A DNA stretch of 64,000 nucleotides from Candidatus Endobugula sertula (lineage in GTDB: Bacteria; Pseudomonadota; Gammaproteobacteria; Pseudomonadales; Cellvibrionaceae), in the NCBI GenBank assembly GCA_001723645.1, contig MDLC01000010.1, positions 1 to 64,000 on the forward strand, in the 5' to 3' direction. Below, piece after piece: positions 36,197 to 46,844 of this stretch. The notes beneath the pieces were generated by a model. That model worked only from the letters and a program-made list of their open reading frames with translations, was not told where the DNA came from and ran no database searches. A program made the translations under genes and the position numbers. The first letter of the stretch is position 1. Each line of letters begins with the position of its first letter.

Positions 36197-36256
36197 AATC
36201 AATCTCCCTAGTAAAAGACGCGTTGCAGTGCATACACGGTTAAGGATTGATGGCCG

Positions 36257-38766
36257 CTACTGTCTACACCTGACACCCAAGCGGTAGGTGCCAGGAGCCA
36301 CATAGTTGCCGCTGTTGTCACGACCGTCCCAAGTAATGGTGTTATTCCCTGCGACTAAATTGGTGTAGGTGAAGGTCGCCACAGTAGCACCACTGTCGGT
36401 ATCGTTAATGGTGAGTTTTACATCACCAGCCCGATTCAGTTCTACGGCAATGCTACTCACACTGGGTGAACTCACCATCATTTGTGTAGGCTGGAAGATA
36501 GAAGGCGATGCACTAACGGTACTGACATGTACACCACTGCGCACATAAATCGCATTATCCGGCAAGGTATAAGCAAAAATACCAAACAGAAAACGGTCAT
36601 TCCTCGGCGCTTCGATCAATTGCCCCTCCGAGTTTTCTCCGTTCCAAGTGACGACATGGGAGCCTCGACCTAAGGGCTGCCGTTGCAGGAAGGTCACCAG
36701 CCGCGTATTGGTATTATACAATCCCATAAAGGCGGTGACTTCTGAGGCACGACTGAGGGTAAAGGTAATATCCAGTGGATCACCTGCCAGTGGCGAGAAA
36801 CTGGAGGGGATACGGCTTCGAGGTGGGTTGCTTTGACTACCTCCCGTGGTAAGTGCCAAATCAAAACGTTGTTCAACGCCATCAATACGATACCGTAGAA
36901 TGGCTCGATAATCACCCTCTGTAACGGTAACCCCTGTATCATTGGTTCCATTCCACACATCATCATAGCTACCTGCAGTGCGTGTGGTATAAGGCACCAG
37001 TGTACGGATTCGCTGTCCATCGCGATCTTCAATCACTAGGCTGATTTCAGTATCACCACCCAAGGTAGTACTCACCGTTGCCGTCTCACTATTGGCCGGG
37101 TCAATGGTGTCAATACTGACACTCAGGCTGAGTTGCGGCTCCACAAATACCTGTGTCACATCCTCTGCCTGTTGGTTACCAGAGTCTGTGACACGTACAC
37201 GCGGATAAAACGTCCCTATCGCGCTGTAAGTCGTTTGCAGGCTAGCGGTCGTGGTCATTTGGTCATAAGTCCCATCACCATCTACATCCCATTCATATTG
37301 ATCAATCGTACCACCATCAGGATCAGTGGCAGCGGCTGATAAGTTAACCACTAATGGGGGATTACCTTGTGAAGGAGAGGCCGTGAGTGTCACGGTTGGG
37401 CTGCCGATTGCCAAAGCATTGACTTCCAATGTCGGAATCGTGAGGATAGTCACGGCTCCAAGGTTATCTGTCACACGCACCTGCGCCTGAAAAGAGCCTT
37501 CGGTGTTATAGATATGAGAGGTCGTTCCTGTCGTTGTGGTCTGATCAAAAGTACCATCGCCCTCAAAATCCCATTCAAACTGAGCAATGCCATCACTATC
37601 GGTCGCCGTGGCGCTAAAGTTAACGGTCAATGGCACTTGACCATTAGAAGGGGTGAGGTTAACCGATACAACGGGCACTTCGTTATTGACGCTAATCACT
37701 ACCACACCCGTGGGGCTTGTTCACCCTGATTATCCGTCACCCGCAAGGTGGCGTTGTAAGTGCCTGGAGTGTTATAGGTAAAGGATTGATCACGCCCTAC
37801 CGTCTCACTACGATCGTAGCTACCGTTACCTTCGAAGTCCCATTCGTAACGAATAATGGCATTGCTCGTGGTGGCATTCGGAGTAAAGATCACTGTAAGA
37901 GGCGCACCACCACTACTGGGTATAGCACTGGGTAATGCCGCTAATGGATTGACACTCACACCGTTATAATAACTACTATCTTCATCATTCACCACTGAGC
38001 TGCCGTGCCCTTGGGCGGTGACTTTACCCACATTTTGGTATTGACCTTCAATCACTGTGCCAGACGTATGACAAGTTTGCGTTTGCCCAATCGCAAGTGT
38101 GTCAATCTCACAGACTATCGTTGCCGATGTAGTCGTAGGTTGTACCTGCTCATCAGTAATAACAACATTCGTTAAATCCACATCACCGGTATTGGTCACA
38201 CTAAACAACCAGCTTACCGTATCATCAACAAACAACTCCGGCCCTGGTGCGACATCCGCATCTTGACCTTGGGTCGTTTTTTCCAAGTCGATAGAGGGGT
38301 TACCCAATGTGCCTAAGTAGTGGCTTCTATCCACATCTCGATCCCATTGCCACCAACGGCGTCCATGAGCCACGGCAATACCGGTATTGCGGTATTGTCC
38401 TTCTTTTGCGGTCCCTTCCAAGGTACAACGCTGACTTTCGTCACGCTTAAGACGCCGTAAGGTACACACCTTAGTTAAGCGACCCGACCACCAGCTATTG
38501 GGGTCGGGGGCACGATCATACACATCAACACGTTGTAATGTTCTTCTGCCCGTATTCGTGACCGTATAGGTCCAGGTAATAGGAGTACCTAGTAATAGTT
38601 CGGAACCTGGGGGACTATCAGCATCCACTCCATTAGTGGTGGTTTCAATGGTCACATCAAAACGGGGGTTCCACCAAGAGGCCTGAGCTTGTGTCATCGG
38701 TAGCATCAAACCGATGAGTATGAATAACCACCCGATAGGTTGACGTTGTTGGTATCTTCCATTCAT
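36257..38766 (-). pseudogene. PKD / FlgD-Ig domain exported protein, split by a frameshift
   Basis: About 835 codons. The start is ATG 38766 with AGGGTGAG five bases upstream. A signal peptide (about 10-30) is followed by two DUF11-like repeats (TPITWTYTVTNTG, DTVSWLFSVTNTG), then three PKD domains (YEWDFEGNGSYD, FEWDFEGDGTFD, YEWDVDGDGTYD) and two or three FlgD-type Ig domains (DDVWNGTNDTG, ITWDGRDNSGNY). Near 37705-37715 the frame breaks after GEQAP: adding one C to the CCCC run restores PTGVVVISVNN. Either a point deletion or a homopolymer error. It is probably a surface scaffold of the RHS2 locus. Confidence 0.8.
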
Positions 38767-38798
38767 AGGGCTCACCCTTAGGTTATTGATTCACATAG

Positions 38799-39917
38799 TT
38801 ATGGTATCGCATCAAGCAATTTAACAACGTGACTCAATGCTGTAGGTATTTCAATCGCTAAACTTTTTACACCCACTTGTCCGTTAAAACCGGAGACATT
38901 CACGGTGACCCGATGTATGCCAGGTTCCAGACCCGCAGGATTCCAACGCCAGTTTAACGGCACATACCCTTGCTCTTCTTCGGATAAAAACTGTTCATCC
39001 ACAAAGAAGGCGACTTCATACAGACTTTGTTGCATCGCCCAACGGTCTTCCTCATGCATAGTGACTTTTAATGTCACAGGGCCGAAGACAACCGGAATGC
39101 CCTCTTTATTTTTAGGTAGTTTCTCAACGATCTCCAGGTTAATTCGTGGAGCAATATCCACAGAACGCGGTAAATAATAATGGCGAGATATCCGTTGTCC
39201 ATCTCGCTCAAACGCCACTTCACTCAAATCGGGCATACTGGATGACCAGCCGTTATGTTTACGCCAAGCAGCGTAGTCCAGTGTTTTATTACCAACGGTC
39301 AGAATGGTGTGATCCGGCAAAGTAAAACCCGTGACCAGTAACGCCAACTGATCGCTGCCTGTGAGTTTTTTTAGGTTGTCTTGGTCATAGCCATTCCAAA
39401 AGACGACATTGCGCCCCTGGCCTCGCACTTGCCAATGCAAAATAGACTTCAACAAAGGGCCAGATTTAACCCCTGCCCTGGCGAGTACCCGCGTGGGCTT
39501 TTCCAATTGAAAAACAATCTGTCCTTCGTTATTGAGTTGTGGGGTGATAGTGATTTCTTCACCACCACTGGTATGGCGAGGGTCAAGTGTATGTGTGGTT
39601 TTATCAGTGACTAGTTCAACGACTGGTGTATACGCTTCATTAGGCACAATAGTGTTATGGCTGTCTTTCCCATCCCACACTATAGTATGCGTACCTATTG
39701 TTAATGGCTTACCACTGGATAGGGTACGCACCCAATCACCATCAGCGGTATACAGTGAAACAGCAAGTTTTCCGGGTTCAGTGATACTGATGGGCAAGAC
39801 AAAGTGCTTTTTCGATGTAGGATTAAATGCTTGTGCTGGATAAGGCTCAATACTTACCGCCGCATTTACCGTTACATTCAGTATTAAGCCAAACATCAAT
39901 GTTATCCAAAACGTCAC
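38799..39917 (-). CDS. Exported FlgD-Ig domain protein
   Basis: A 372-residue protein with a GTG start (39917), GGAGG eight bases upstream, and 3 bases after the stop of the beta-propeller gene. The signal peptide is about 1-20. Domains: FlgD-type Ig at about 40-110 (TIGTHTIVWDGKDSHN), a second one with NVVFWNGYDQDN at about 165-195, and a C-terminal beta domain (GIHRVTVNVSGFNGQVG). Architecture resembles the C-terminal half of the PKD protein next to it. It is probably a structural partner in the same operon. I cannot assign a function. Confidence 0.75.
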   Translation of the reverse strand: MTFWITLMFGLILNVTVNAAVSIEPYPAQAFNPTSKKHFVLPISITEPGKLAVSLYTADGDWVRTLSSGKPLTIGTHTIVWDGKDSHNTIVPNEAYTPVVELVTDKTTHTLDPRHTSGGEEITITPQLNNEGQIVFQLEKPTRVLARAGVKSGPLLKSILHWQVRGQGRNVVFWNGYDQDNLKKLTGSDQLALLVTGFTLPDHTILTVGNKTLDYAAWRKHNGWSSSMPDLSEVAFERDGQRISRHYYLPRSVDIAPRINLEIVEKLPKNKEGIPVVFGPVTLKVTMHEEDRWAMQQSLYEVAFFVDEQFLSEEEQGYVPLNWRWNPAGLEPGIHRVTVNVSGFNGQVGVKSLAIEIPTALSHVVKLLDAIP

Positions 39918-39920
39918 GTG

Positions 39921-40868
39921 TTAAACCTCCAAATCGCGTAGTTGAGTGATGCCTTTAGGCAAAGGCAGTGAGTATAATTTGCCTTGCTGAGTACGACACA
40001 TCAGTGCCACTTGGCCCACTTGCTGGCGAATAAAATAGAGTGTGTCTTGATAAGGAGCGGGTGACCTATCGGTAACGGCACCTTGAGTCAGTGGTTCGGG
40101 CTGCGCATGGTGTTGTGTTAACGACTGGCGGTAAATATGGTAGTTCCCTGCCACATTACTGCTAAAGTAAAGCCATTGATTGTCTTGATCAACCGCAGGC
40201 TGACGACTAATTGTGTTGAGTAATGTCACCTGCTCTGCTTGACTGGAAACGGTGTGATAACGCCAGATTTCCTGAATAATATGGCCACAACCCAATACAC
40301 AATGCACATGACTGTAATACAACCAAGGGGCTGACAGGTGCGACTCAAATTGTGCCGAGCGTTGAGTAATGACCGGGGTCGTTTGTTGGGTAGCAAGATT
40401 CAATTTTACAATATCGGTATCGACACTTTTCCCCTGTTTTAGTTGAACCACATAGAGAGCATGATTATTTTCATCAATTTCCGGTTGAGCATAACTGGCG
40501 TCTATTGAGGGAGAAAGTAAGGTAATGGCTTGTTTATCTGATAGAGAAAAAGCACTGACTTGTGCCGCTTCATCAATATAAAACACGGTCTTTTCTGCCA
40601 GTGATAAGATGGGTGTTCTCGTCTCTGAAGGAATCGCCAGTAATTGAGGCGGCTGCCCAGCTTGCAATACCCCGTAAGTCTGCCAGCCCTGATCCGTTAA
40701 GCCAACAAATACCATACCCACTGGCCAATAGTCACAGTCTTTTTTATCAGCAGCCATCACCACCGACATACACAATGTCGATAATATCAGCCACACAATT
40801 GAACCTATAGTGTCTTTACGCATAGACGGTTTATTTATCATCGTTGGTAGGTTGTGAGTCTCTGGCAC
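39921..40868 (-). CDS. TolB-like beta-propeller exported protein
   Basis: Up to 315 residues. The GTG at 40868 is the first possible start; an ATG at 40841 or 40823 (MRKDTIGSIVWLIL) would put the signal peptide at the N-terminus and is more likely. The mature part has PD40/WD40-like strand repeats (NQWLYFSSNVAGNYHIYRQS, APWLYYSHVHC, YQDTLYFIRQQ), so a six-bladed propeller like TolB is likely. Two cysteines near HCVLGCGH may form a disulfide. Its stop lies 3 bases before the FlgD-Ig gene start. Confidence 0.75.
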   Translation of the reverse strand: MPETHNLPTMINKPSMRKDTIGSIVWLILSTLCMSVVMAADKKDCDYWPVGMVFVGLTDQGWQTYGVLQAGQPPQLLAIPSETRTPILSLAEKTVFYIDEAAQVSAFSLSDKQAITLLSPSIDASYAQPEIDENNHALYVVQLKQGKSVDTDIVKLNLATQQTTPVITQRSAQFESHLSAPWLYYSHVHCVLGCGHIIQEIWRYHTVSSQAEQVTLLNTISRQPAVDQDNQWLYFSSNVAGNYHIYRQSLTQHHAQPEPLTQGAVTDRSPAPYQDTLYFIRQQVGQVALMCRTQQGKLYSLPLPKGITQLRDLEV

Positions 40869-40961
40869 AGTGCATTCATTGTTGTAACGCTTGTTGCTCT
40901 GAAGTATTCCCGGTGGTTAATGGCAACCCTGATGCCTGCCAACCGGATAGGCCATGAGGCT

Positions 40962-41198
40962 TCATTTATACTGCGCCTGTGGAATTCCAAAGAAAGGACC
41001 ACCTGTTGGGCGCACTTCAATGACAGTATGAGGGGCAATATGCTGTGTGATGAGGCATATAGACGACCACGTATCGGGTTCCAAGCTATCCCGCGTGACA
41101 AACTTGGAAGCGGAAGTATCCCGCTTTGCGATCACCGCATAAGCAATACTGGAAATGGTCAAGAGCCCCAAACAAACTAGCGTAATCGTTCGCTTCAT
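40962..41198 (-). CDS. Small exported protein opening the RHS2 operon
   Basis: A 78-residue protein with a signal peptide or anchor (MKRTITLVCLGLLTISSIAY). The mature part has two cysteines at most and a RPTGGPFFGIP segment. Its stop TGA overlaps an ATG (ATGA) opening a 29-codon frame (MKPHGLSGWQASGLPL...), which may be a coupled micro-gene or the shifted C-terminus. Family unknown. It is the first gene of a minus-strand series that runs to 31740. Confidence 0.5.
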   Translation of the reverse strand: MKRTITLVCLGLLTISSIAYAVIAKRDTSASKFVTRDSLEPDTWSSICLITQHIAPHTVIEVRPTGGPFFGIPQAQYK

Positions 41199-41558
41199 CC
41201 ATCATGTCCATGTTTAGTTTTAATGATTATTATTGTGCTATTGTACTCAAGATCGCTTATAAAAAGCAGTGAACTTATCTTAGATAAGTGGAACAATTAA
41301 CAGATGTTTTTGACGCTAAAATTATTTTTTGAGATTAAAAAGTTATAAAGCAAACGTGAATTTTATTTTATCATGTTGATTGGCGTGCCAAATACAACAC
41401 ATGACTCTTGCTTACTAACTGATTCATGTCTGAAGCCATCGATCATTATCTATCGATTCAATACTGATTCTACTGATGCAAAAACCTAAGCAACGAGCGG
41501 TGATCACACCAGAATCGATTGAGTCATTAGTGGGGACAGGTCAGCTTGTTGATAAGCA
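41199..41558. other. Intergenic region, RHS2 promoter side
   Basis: AT-rich sequence at 41215-41370 probably contains the minus-strand promoter of the RHS2 operon. A short plus-strand frame (41476-41589, MQKPKQRAVITPESIESLVG...) overlaps the 3' end of the peroxiredoxin gene and has no support. Nothing else is recognisable. Confidence 0.45.
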
Positions 41559-42218
41559 TTACAATGGCTGCTTAACTTTACGCAAATAAGGCTTCACTGT
41601 TTCCCACCCATCAGGATAAACTTTTGCGGCCTCTTCATTGCTGACAGCAGGCACAATAATCACATCCTCTCCCTGCTTCCAATTAACAGGAGTGGCAACT
41701 TTGTGTTGAGCGGTCAGTTGCATCGAATCAATAACGCGCAAAATTTCATCGAAGTTACGTCCTGTGGTCATTGGATACGTTATCATTAATTTAATATTTT
41801 TATCTGGGCCTATGACAAAAACAGAGCGAACGGTTGCATTTGTCATAGCCGTGCGGCTTTCAGCAGAACCCGTTTCATCCGCCTGGAACATGTTATAGAG
41901 CTTAGCAACTTTAAGGTCCGTATCGGCAATAACCGGATAATGAATAGGCGAACCTCCTACTTCTTCAACCTCTTTTAACCACTTAAGGTGATCTTCCAAG
42001 GAGTCAATACTCAACGCCAGAATTTTGGTGTTACGTTCTTCAAACTTAGGTTGAATGCTTGCCATATAACCAAGCTCTGTCGTACAAACGGGGGTAAAAT
42101 CCTTAGGGTGCGAAAATAAAATAGCCCAGCTATCGCCTATCCACTCATGAAAATCAATAGTGCCTTGGGTCGTTTCTGCTTGAAAGTTGGGTGCCTGGTC
42201 ATTAATACGTAGTGACAT
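41559..42218 (-). CDS. 1-Cys peroxiredoxin (Prx6 type)
   Basis: A 219-residue cytosolic thiol peroxidase that reduces hydrogen peroxide and organic peroxides. The peroxidatic cysteine is C45 in HPKDFTPVCTTELG. The long C-terminal domain with PVNWKQGEDVIIVPAVSNEE is typical of the Prx6 subfamily, which lacks a conserved resolving cysteine at the usual place. Start ATG 42218 has AGAAGG nine bases upstream. It is monocistronic and of normal length (about 210-220). Confidence 0.95.
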   Translation of the reverse strand: MSLRINDQAPNFQAETTQGTIDFHEWIGDSWAILFSHPKDFTPVCTTELGYMASIQPKFEERNTKILALSIDSLEDHLKWLKEVEEVGGSPIHYPVIADTDLKVAKLYNMFQADETGSAESRTAMTNATVRSVFVIGPDKNIKLMITYPMTTGRNFDEILRVIDSMQLTAQHKVATPVNWKQGEDVIIVPAVSNEEAAKVYPDGWETVKPYLRKVKQPL

Positions 42219-42519
42219 AATTTTACGCCTTCTGTTAATTAAGTTGTGAGAGATAGTATCTGGTTAGGATAATCAAAACCCTTCGTAAATGCTATGTCAA
42301 AACCGAGCCAATACTTGTTTTTATCGACAGTACGCACTCATTTTAATACAGCCCTGCTTTGGCAAAAACACGAACCGAACGAATAGTTTGCTCCTGTTGA
42401 TAATGATTCAACTCAACAGAGGAAACAAGCTTATGGATGAAATATGGCACAAAGCTAGTCAGGCAATAGGGAAGCTTGTATGATTTGGGCTTTCTTAACA
42501 GCTCAAGGAAATCTTTACT
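42219..42519. other. Intergenic region, peroxiredoxin / avtA
   Basis: This 301-base divergent gap should carry promoters for both genes. I see no OxyR-type dyad that I could defend, and the short open frames in it lack ribosome binding sites and coding character. Confidence 0.4.
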
Positions 42520-43760
42520 ATGCAGTCATTCTCGTTGTTTGGTCAACGATTTACTCACCAGTCAGGCATTACTGAGTTGATGCAGGATCTGGGTGAAGCA
42601 GTTATATTTGTATGTTAGGGGGAGGCAACCCCGCTGTTATCCCTAAAATAATGAATATCTTTCGCGAGGAACTACAAGCACTCATTGACCACGAAAATAT
42701 CAATCAACATCTGGGTTATTACAGTTCACCACAAGGTGATGCTCCATTTATTGACGCACTGGTCAACTTTTTAAATGAACGATACCCATGGAATCTCAGT
42801 GGTAAAAATATTGCTTTGACCAATGGTAGTCAACAAAGTTTTTTCTATTTGTTTAACCTTTTTGCCGGGAAAATGCCTGACGGCAAGCAGAAAAAAATTC
42901 TATTTCCCTTATCACCAGAGTATATTGGTTATATGGATTTGGGCTTATCAGATGATATGTTTGCCTCTTGCAAGCCTGACATAAAATATCTGGGCAAACA
43001 ACAGTTTAAGTACCACATTAACTTCAATGAGTTAACAATAGACGATCATATTGCCGCCATTTGTGTTTCCCGTCCAACCAATCCGACAGGCAATGTGATT
43101 GCTAATGAAGAATTACAAAAGCTGGAAAAGCTAAGCCAGCAGAATAATATTCCTCTAATTATTGATAACGCTTACGGCTTGCCCTTTCCTGGTGCCATTT
43201 ATACCAATGCTGAACTACACTGGCATGATAATATTATTCTAGGCATGTCCTTATCCAAATTGGGATTGCCTGGAGTGCGTACCGGCATTGTGATTGCTCA
43301 CGAAAACATCATTAACGCTATTAGCCAACTGAATGGCATTACCTGCCTAGCCCCCAACAATATAGGAGCAGGGATACTCACCCGTCTTTTACATGATAGA
43401 CGTATTATTGACTTGCGTGAAAATATTATCCGTCCTTTCTATCAACAAAAGATGCAGCGTGCACTGGCACTGGCACAAACTACTTTTAAGGACCTACCCG
43501 TCTATATTCATAAACCTGAAGGGGCATTTTTCCTTTGGTTGTGGTGTAAAGATTTATCCATTACGTCTAAAGCCTTGTATAAAAAACTAAAGGCTAGAAA
43601 AGTGTTTGTTATTCCTGGAGAGGACTTTTTTATTGACATAGACCCGAGTTGGCAACATCAATATCAATGTCTGCGCCTTAATTATGCACTATCGGAAAAT
43701 CAACTGGAGAGAGGAATCAATATTATTGCTGAGGAAATAAGAAAACATCTAAAAGAGTAG
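42520..43760 (+). pseudogene. avtA: Valine-pyruvate aminotransferase with 5' frameshift
   Basis: A PLP enzyme that forms valine or alanine from the keto acids. The true N-terminus starts at ATG 42520 (AGGAA upstream): MQSFSLFGQRFTHQSGITEL, matching E. coli AvtA. The frame then ends in TAG at 42615 after GEAVIFVC. The conserved body resumes one frame over at 42612 with MLGGGNPAVIPK and runs to 43760. Compared with E. coli about ten bases are missing at 42595-42611. The body keeps the PLP lysine (MSLSKLGLPG, K216 of the 382-residue part), the RPTNPTGN motif and the LIIDNAYG aspartate. Translation from 42612 would yield a protein lacking about 30 N-terminal residues, so residual activity is uncertain. 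Confidence 0.85.
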
Positions 43761-43785
43761 ATCAAGTTATGATAGCTAACAGATA

Positions 43786-45084
43786 TTACATGCTGACATA
43801 CCTGTTAATAATTTTCATAGTCTTTGATAAAGCACCCTTGCTGTGGTCTAGATATTCTTTTGCATTATTGCCTATAACTTTTCGCTGATTAGCATCTGTG
43901 AGAAGTGTAATAAGCTCTTCAGACAGAACTGATGTTTGCTCAACAACCAATAGGCCTTTTCTTTCCTGCATATCCTGAGCAATTTTAGCGAAATTGAATA
44001 CGCTTGGACCACTGACGATGGGCAGCCCCCACGCCGCAGGTTCCAGCATATTATGACCACCATGCGCAACAAAACTGCCACCAATAATAGCAATATCCGC
44101 AACACCATAAAGCAGCATCAGCTCACCTATCGTATCCGCTAATATAATTTGGGTTTTGCTGACAACATGCGTATTAGCACTGCGACGTTGAACACTAAAG
44201 CCCTGATCGAGACATAATTGATTAACACGATTAAAACGTTCTGGGTGCCGAGGGGCCAGAACAAGCAATAATGATGCATCAGCGCTCAACATTTGCTGGT
44301 AGGCCGACAAAATAATCTCATCTTCCCCTTCATGGGTACTGGCAGCAATAATGATTTTATGCTGCCCTCCAAGTGACCAATCAGACTTTAATTGTTGCGC
44401 CGCCTTTTGTAGCTTGTCACTGATAGTAATTTCTGATTTCAAACTCCCTGTCACTAAAGGCTTAGGCGCTCCAAGATCCTGCAAACGTCGAGCATCACCC
44501 TCATTCTGTGCTGCAATAGCAGACAAGCGAGAAAATACAGAACCTGTCAGCCATAAAAATTTTTGATAACCATTAAACGAACGCTCTGATAAGCGAGCAT
44601 TCACCAAAAGCGTAGGAATATTGTGCCGTTGACAAGCGCCTAAAATATTTGGCCAGACTTCCGTTTCCATAAAAATAGCTAACTGGGGCTGTGTGCCAGT
44701 TAAAAATCTGGCCACGCAATCTGGCAAATCATAGGGTATATAACAATGCATGATATTGCCATCATCCATGACTGTAGCAAATTGTTTTTTAACCTGGGCT
44801 GATCCCGTAGGGGTCATGGTGGTAATTAACAAACAATACTCAGGATATTGCTCTAACAAAGCGTCAACCAGTGGCTTTGCCGCGATTGTCTCACCAACAG
44901 AAACCGTATGTAACCATAATAACGGTTGAGTTTGGGGGCGTGAAATATGTGATGGCAAATAACCAAAGCGCTCTGACCAACGTTGTCGATATTGTGGGGC
45001 TTTAATACTACGCCACAATAACCTCAGAAGAATAAGGGGGACCGACAGATAAAAAAGTAACGTATAAAATAAAGGCATTCTCAT
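43786..45084 (-). CDS. waaA: 3-deoxy-D-manno-octulosonic acid (Kdo) transferase
   Basis: A 432-residue inner-membrane enzyme that adds Kdo from CMP-Kdo to the lipid A precursor. One N-terminal membrane segment (about 5-25) precedes a two-lobed GT30 glycosyltransferase. Visible family motifs: LWLHTVSVGE, FMETEVWPN, NARLSERS, ASTHEGEDE and GGSFVAHGGHNMLEPAAWG. Length matches E. coli WaaA (425). The stop of msbA lies 17 bases upstream, so the two form an operon. Confidence 0.95.
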   Translation of the reverse strand: MRMPLFYTLLFYLSVPLILLRLLWRSIKAPQYRQRWSERFGYLPSHISRPQTQPLLWLHTVSVGETIAAKPLVDALLEQYPEYCLLITTMTPTGSAQVKKQFATVMDDGNIMHCYIPYDLPDCVARFLTGTQPQLAIFMETEVWPNILGACQRHNIPTLLVNARLSERSFNGYQKFLWLTGSVFSRLSAIAAQNEGDARRLQDLGAPKPLVTGSLKSEITISDKLQKAAQQLKSDWSLGGQHKIIIAASTHEGEDEIILSAYQQMLSADASLLLVLAPRHPERFNRVNQLCLDQGFSVQRRSANTHVVSKTQIILADTIGELMLLYGVADIAIIGGSFVAHGGHNMLEPAAWGLPIVSGPSVFNFAKIAQDMQERKGLLVVEQTSVLSEELITLLTDANQRKVIGNNAKEYLDHSKGALSKTMKIINRYVSM

Positions 45085-45101
45085 GGCTTGTTCAGAATCG
45101 C

Positions 45102-46844
45102 TTAAATATCTACATTCTCAGTAAAGCCTTGCATATGCAAATTGGCATAAAAACCATTCGCTAATATTAACTCTTCATGTCGACCTTCTTCAACAATGTT
45201 ACCCTGATCCATCACCAGAATTCTATCCGCATTTTCAATGGTTGAGAGACGGTGGGCAATCACTAATGTCGTGCGTCCTTGACTAATCGTTTGTAAAGCA
45301 TTTTGAATATAACGCTCAGACTTAGTATCCAATGCGGATGTCGCTTCATCCAAAATGAGTATAGGGGCATCTTTAAGCAAAGCTCTTGCAATCGCAATAC
45401 GCTGCCGCTGCCCTCCCGATAAACGAGTGCCATTTTCACCGACCAGAGTGTAAATACCCTGCGGCATTTTTTCAATAAACTCCCAGGCGTTGGCTTGCTT
45501 GGCCGCTTCTATAACCCGCTCTTCTGACATACCCTGCATAACCCCGTAAGCGATATTATTAAACAGCGTATCATTAAACAACGTAATATTTTGATTGACC
45601 AATGAAATCTGGCTACGCAAAAAAGACAGGTCGTAATCTTCAATCGGGTTACCATCAATTTTGATACTGCCCTTATGCGTTTTATAAAATCGCGGCAACA
45701 AGCCCACTAAGGTCGTTTTACCACTCCCCGAACCACCAACCAATGCCACTGTTTCCCCGGCGTTAATTTGGCAGTTAATGTCTGTCAATGCAGGCCCATC
45801 GGATAGTGGGTAGGTAAAGCTTACTTGTTCAAAACTAATATTTCCTTTAATCACTACATCACTCAGCATTCCGCTATTCTCTTCTGGCTCAGTGTCCAAT
45901 TGTGAAAAAATACTCTCTGATGCGGCAATGCCTTTTTGTATTTTATTCATCACTTCTGTTAACTGACGTACAGACTTGGGGATTAGAAACGCTGCGGCCA
46001 AATAAGCAATAAAGTCTCCTGCTGTTTCTGCTTTCATATACGTTAACGCCAGAAAAACGACAACCGCCAATGCCAGTGCAATCACCAACTGGGTAATGGG
46101 TGTTGCTAGTGCGCTGGTAATCGTCAGTTTCATACTCTGCTTAAAGTTGTTATAGCTTTCTTCGGCAAAGCGCTTTTTTTCGTAAGGCTCACCACCAAAC
46201 ACGCGCATCACCTGAAAATTATTAATCATCTCAGAACATACATGAGTAATATCCCCCATACTGCTTTGAATCCGTGTACTTAATAGGCGCATCCTTTTAC
46301 TGATTTTACTCACAATCACACCCAAAATAGGAGAGATAATCAAGAAAATAAGCGTAATCTTCCAATCCATTAAAAACAAATACCCCAATAGAAAAATAAC
46401 GGTTGCGCCTTCACGGATGATAATTTTGACTGCATCAGTCACTGCCTGCGTCACTTGCATCACATCAAAGGTGATACGAGAGATCAGGGCACCCGAGTTA
46501 TATTGATCAAAATAATGATTGGGCAAGGTCGTCAGATGATTAAACAACGCTTTACGTTGTACATGGATCACACCAAAAGCCACGCGCGCCATACCATAAT
46601 CACCCACGAAAGTGCCGATACCACGCAGCAATACGATGCCAATAGCCATCAAGGGAATCACAAAACGCGCACTATTGTCTTGAGTATTAATTGCATTGGT
46701 AATTTCTCCTAACAACCAAGCCATAGCAGGCTGCGTTGCGGCAAACAGGATAAAACCGCAAACCCCCAGGAGAAACATATGAAAGTGGGGTTTAAGATAA
46801 GACAAGAGCCTTAGATATAAGGCGATATCGCTTGTTTTTTGCAT
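45102..46844 (-). CDS. msbA: Lipid A flippase MsbA (ABC exporter)
   Basis: About 580 residues from ATG 46844. Six membrane segments occupy the first 320 residues, followed by an ABC ATPase: Walker A GGSGSGKTT, Q-loop SLVNQNITLF, signature LSGGQRQRIAIARALL, Walker B ILILDEATSALD, H-loop VIAHRLST. It flips the lipid A-core across the inner membrane as a homodimer. A TTG 24 bases earlier could add eight residues. It is cotranscribed with waaA and divergent from waaF. Confidence 0.95.
   Translation of the reverse strand: MQKTSDIALYLRLLSYLKPHFHMFLLGVCGFILFAATQPAMAWLLGEITNAINTQDNSARFVIPLMAIGIVLLRGIGTFVGDYGMARVAFGVIHVQRKALFNHLTTLPNHYFDQYNSGALISRITFDVMQVTQAVTDAVKIIIREGATVIFLLGYLFLMDWKITLIFLIISPILGVIVSKISKRMRLLSTRIQSSMGDITHVCSEMINNFQVMRVFGGEPYEKKRFAEESYNNFKQSMKLTITSALATPITQLVIALALAVVVFLALTYMKAETAGDFIAYLAAAFLIPKSVRQLTEVMNKIQKGIAASESIFSQLDTEPEENSGMLSDVVIKGNISFEQVSFTYPLSDGPALTDINCQINAGETVALVGGSGSGKTTLVGLLPRFYKTHKGSIKIDGNPIEDYDLSFLRSQISLVNQNITLFNDTLFNNIAYGVMQGMSEERVIEAAKQANAWEFIEKMPQGIYTLVGENGTRLSGGQRQRIAIARALLKDAPILILDEATSALDTKSERYIQNALQTISQGRTTLVIAHRLSTIENADRILVMDQGNIVEEGRHEELILANGFYANLHMQGFTENVDI

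Noticed and set aside
42289-42483. 64-codon frame upstream of avtA
   Set aside because: No ribosome binding site or recognisable domain; it lies in the divergent promoter gap.
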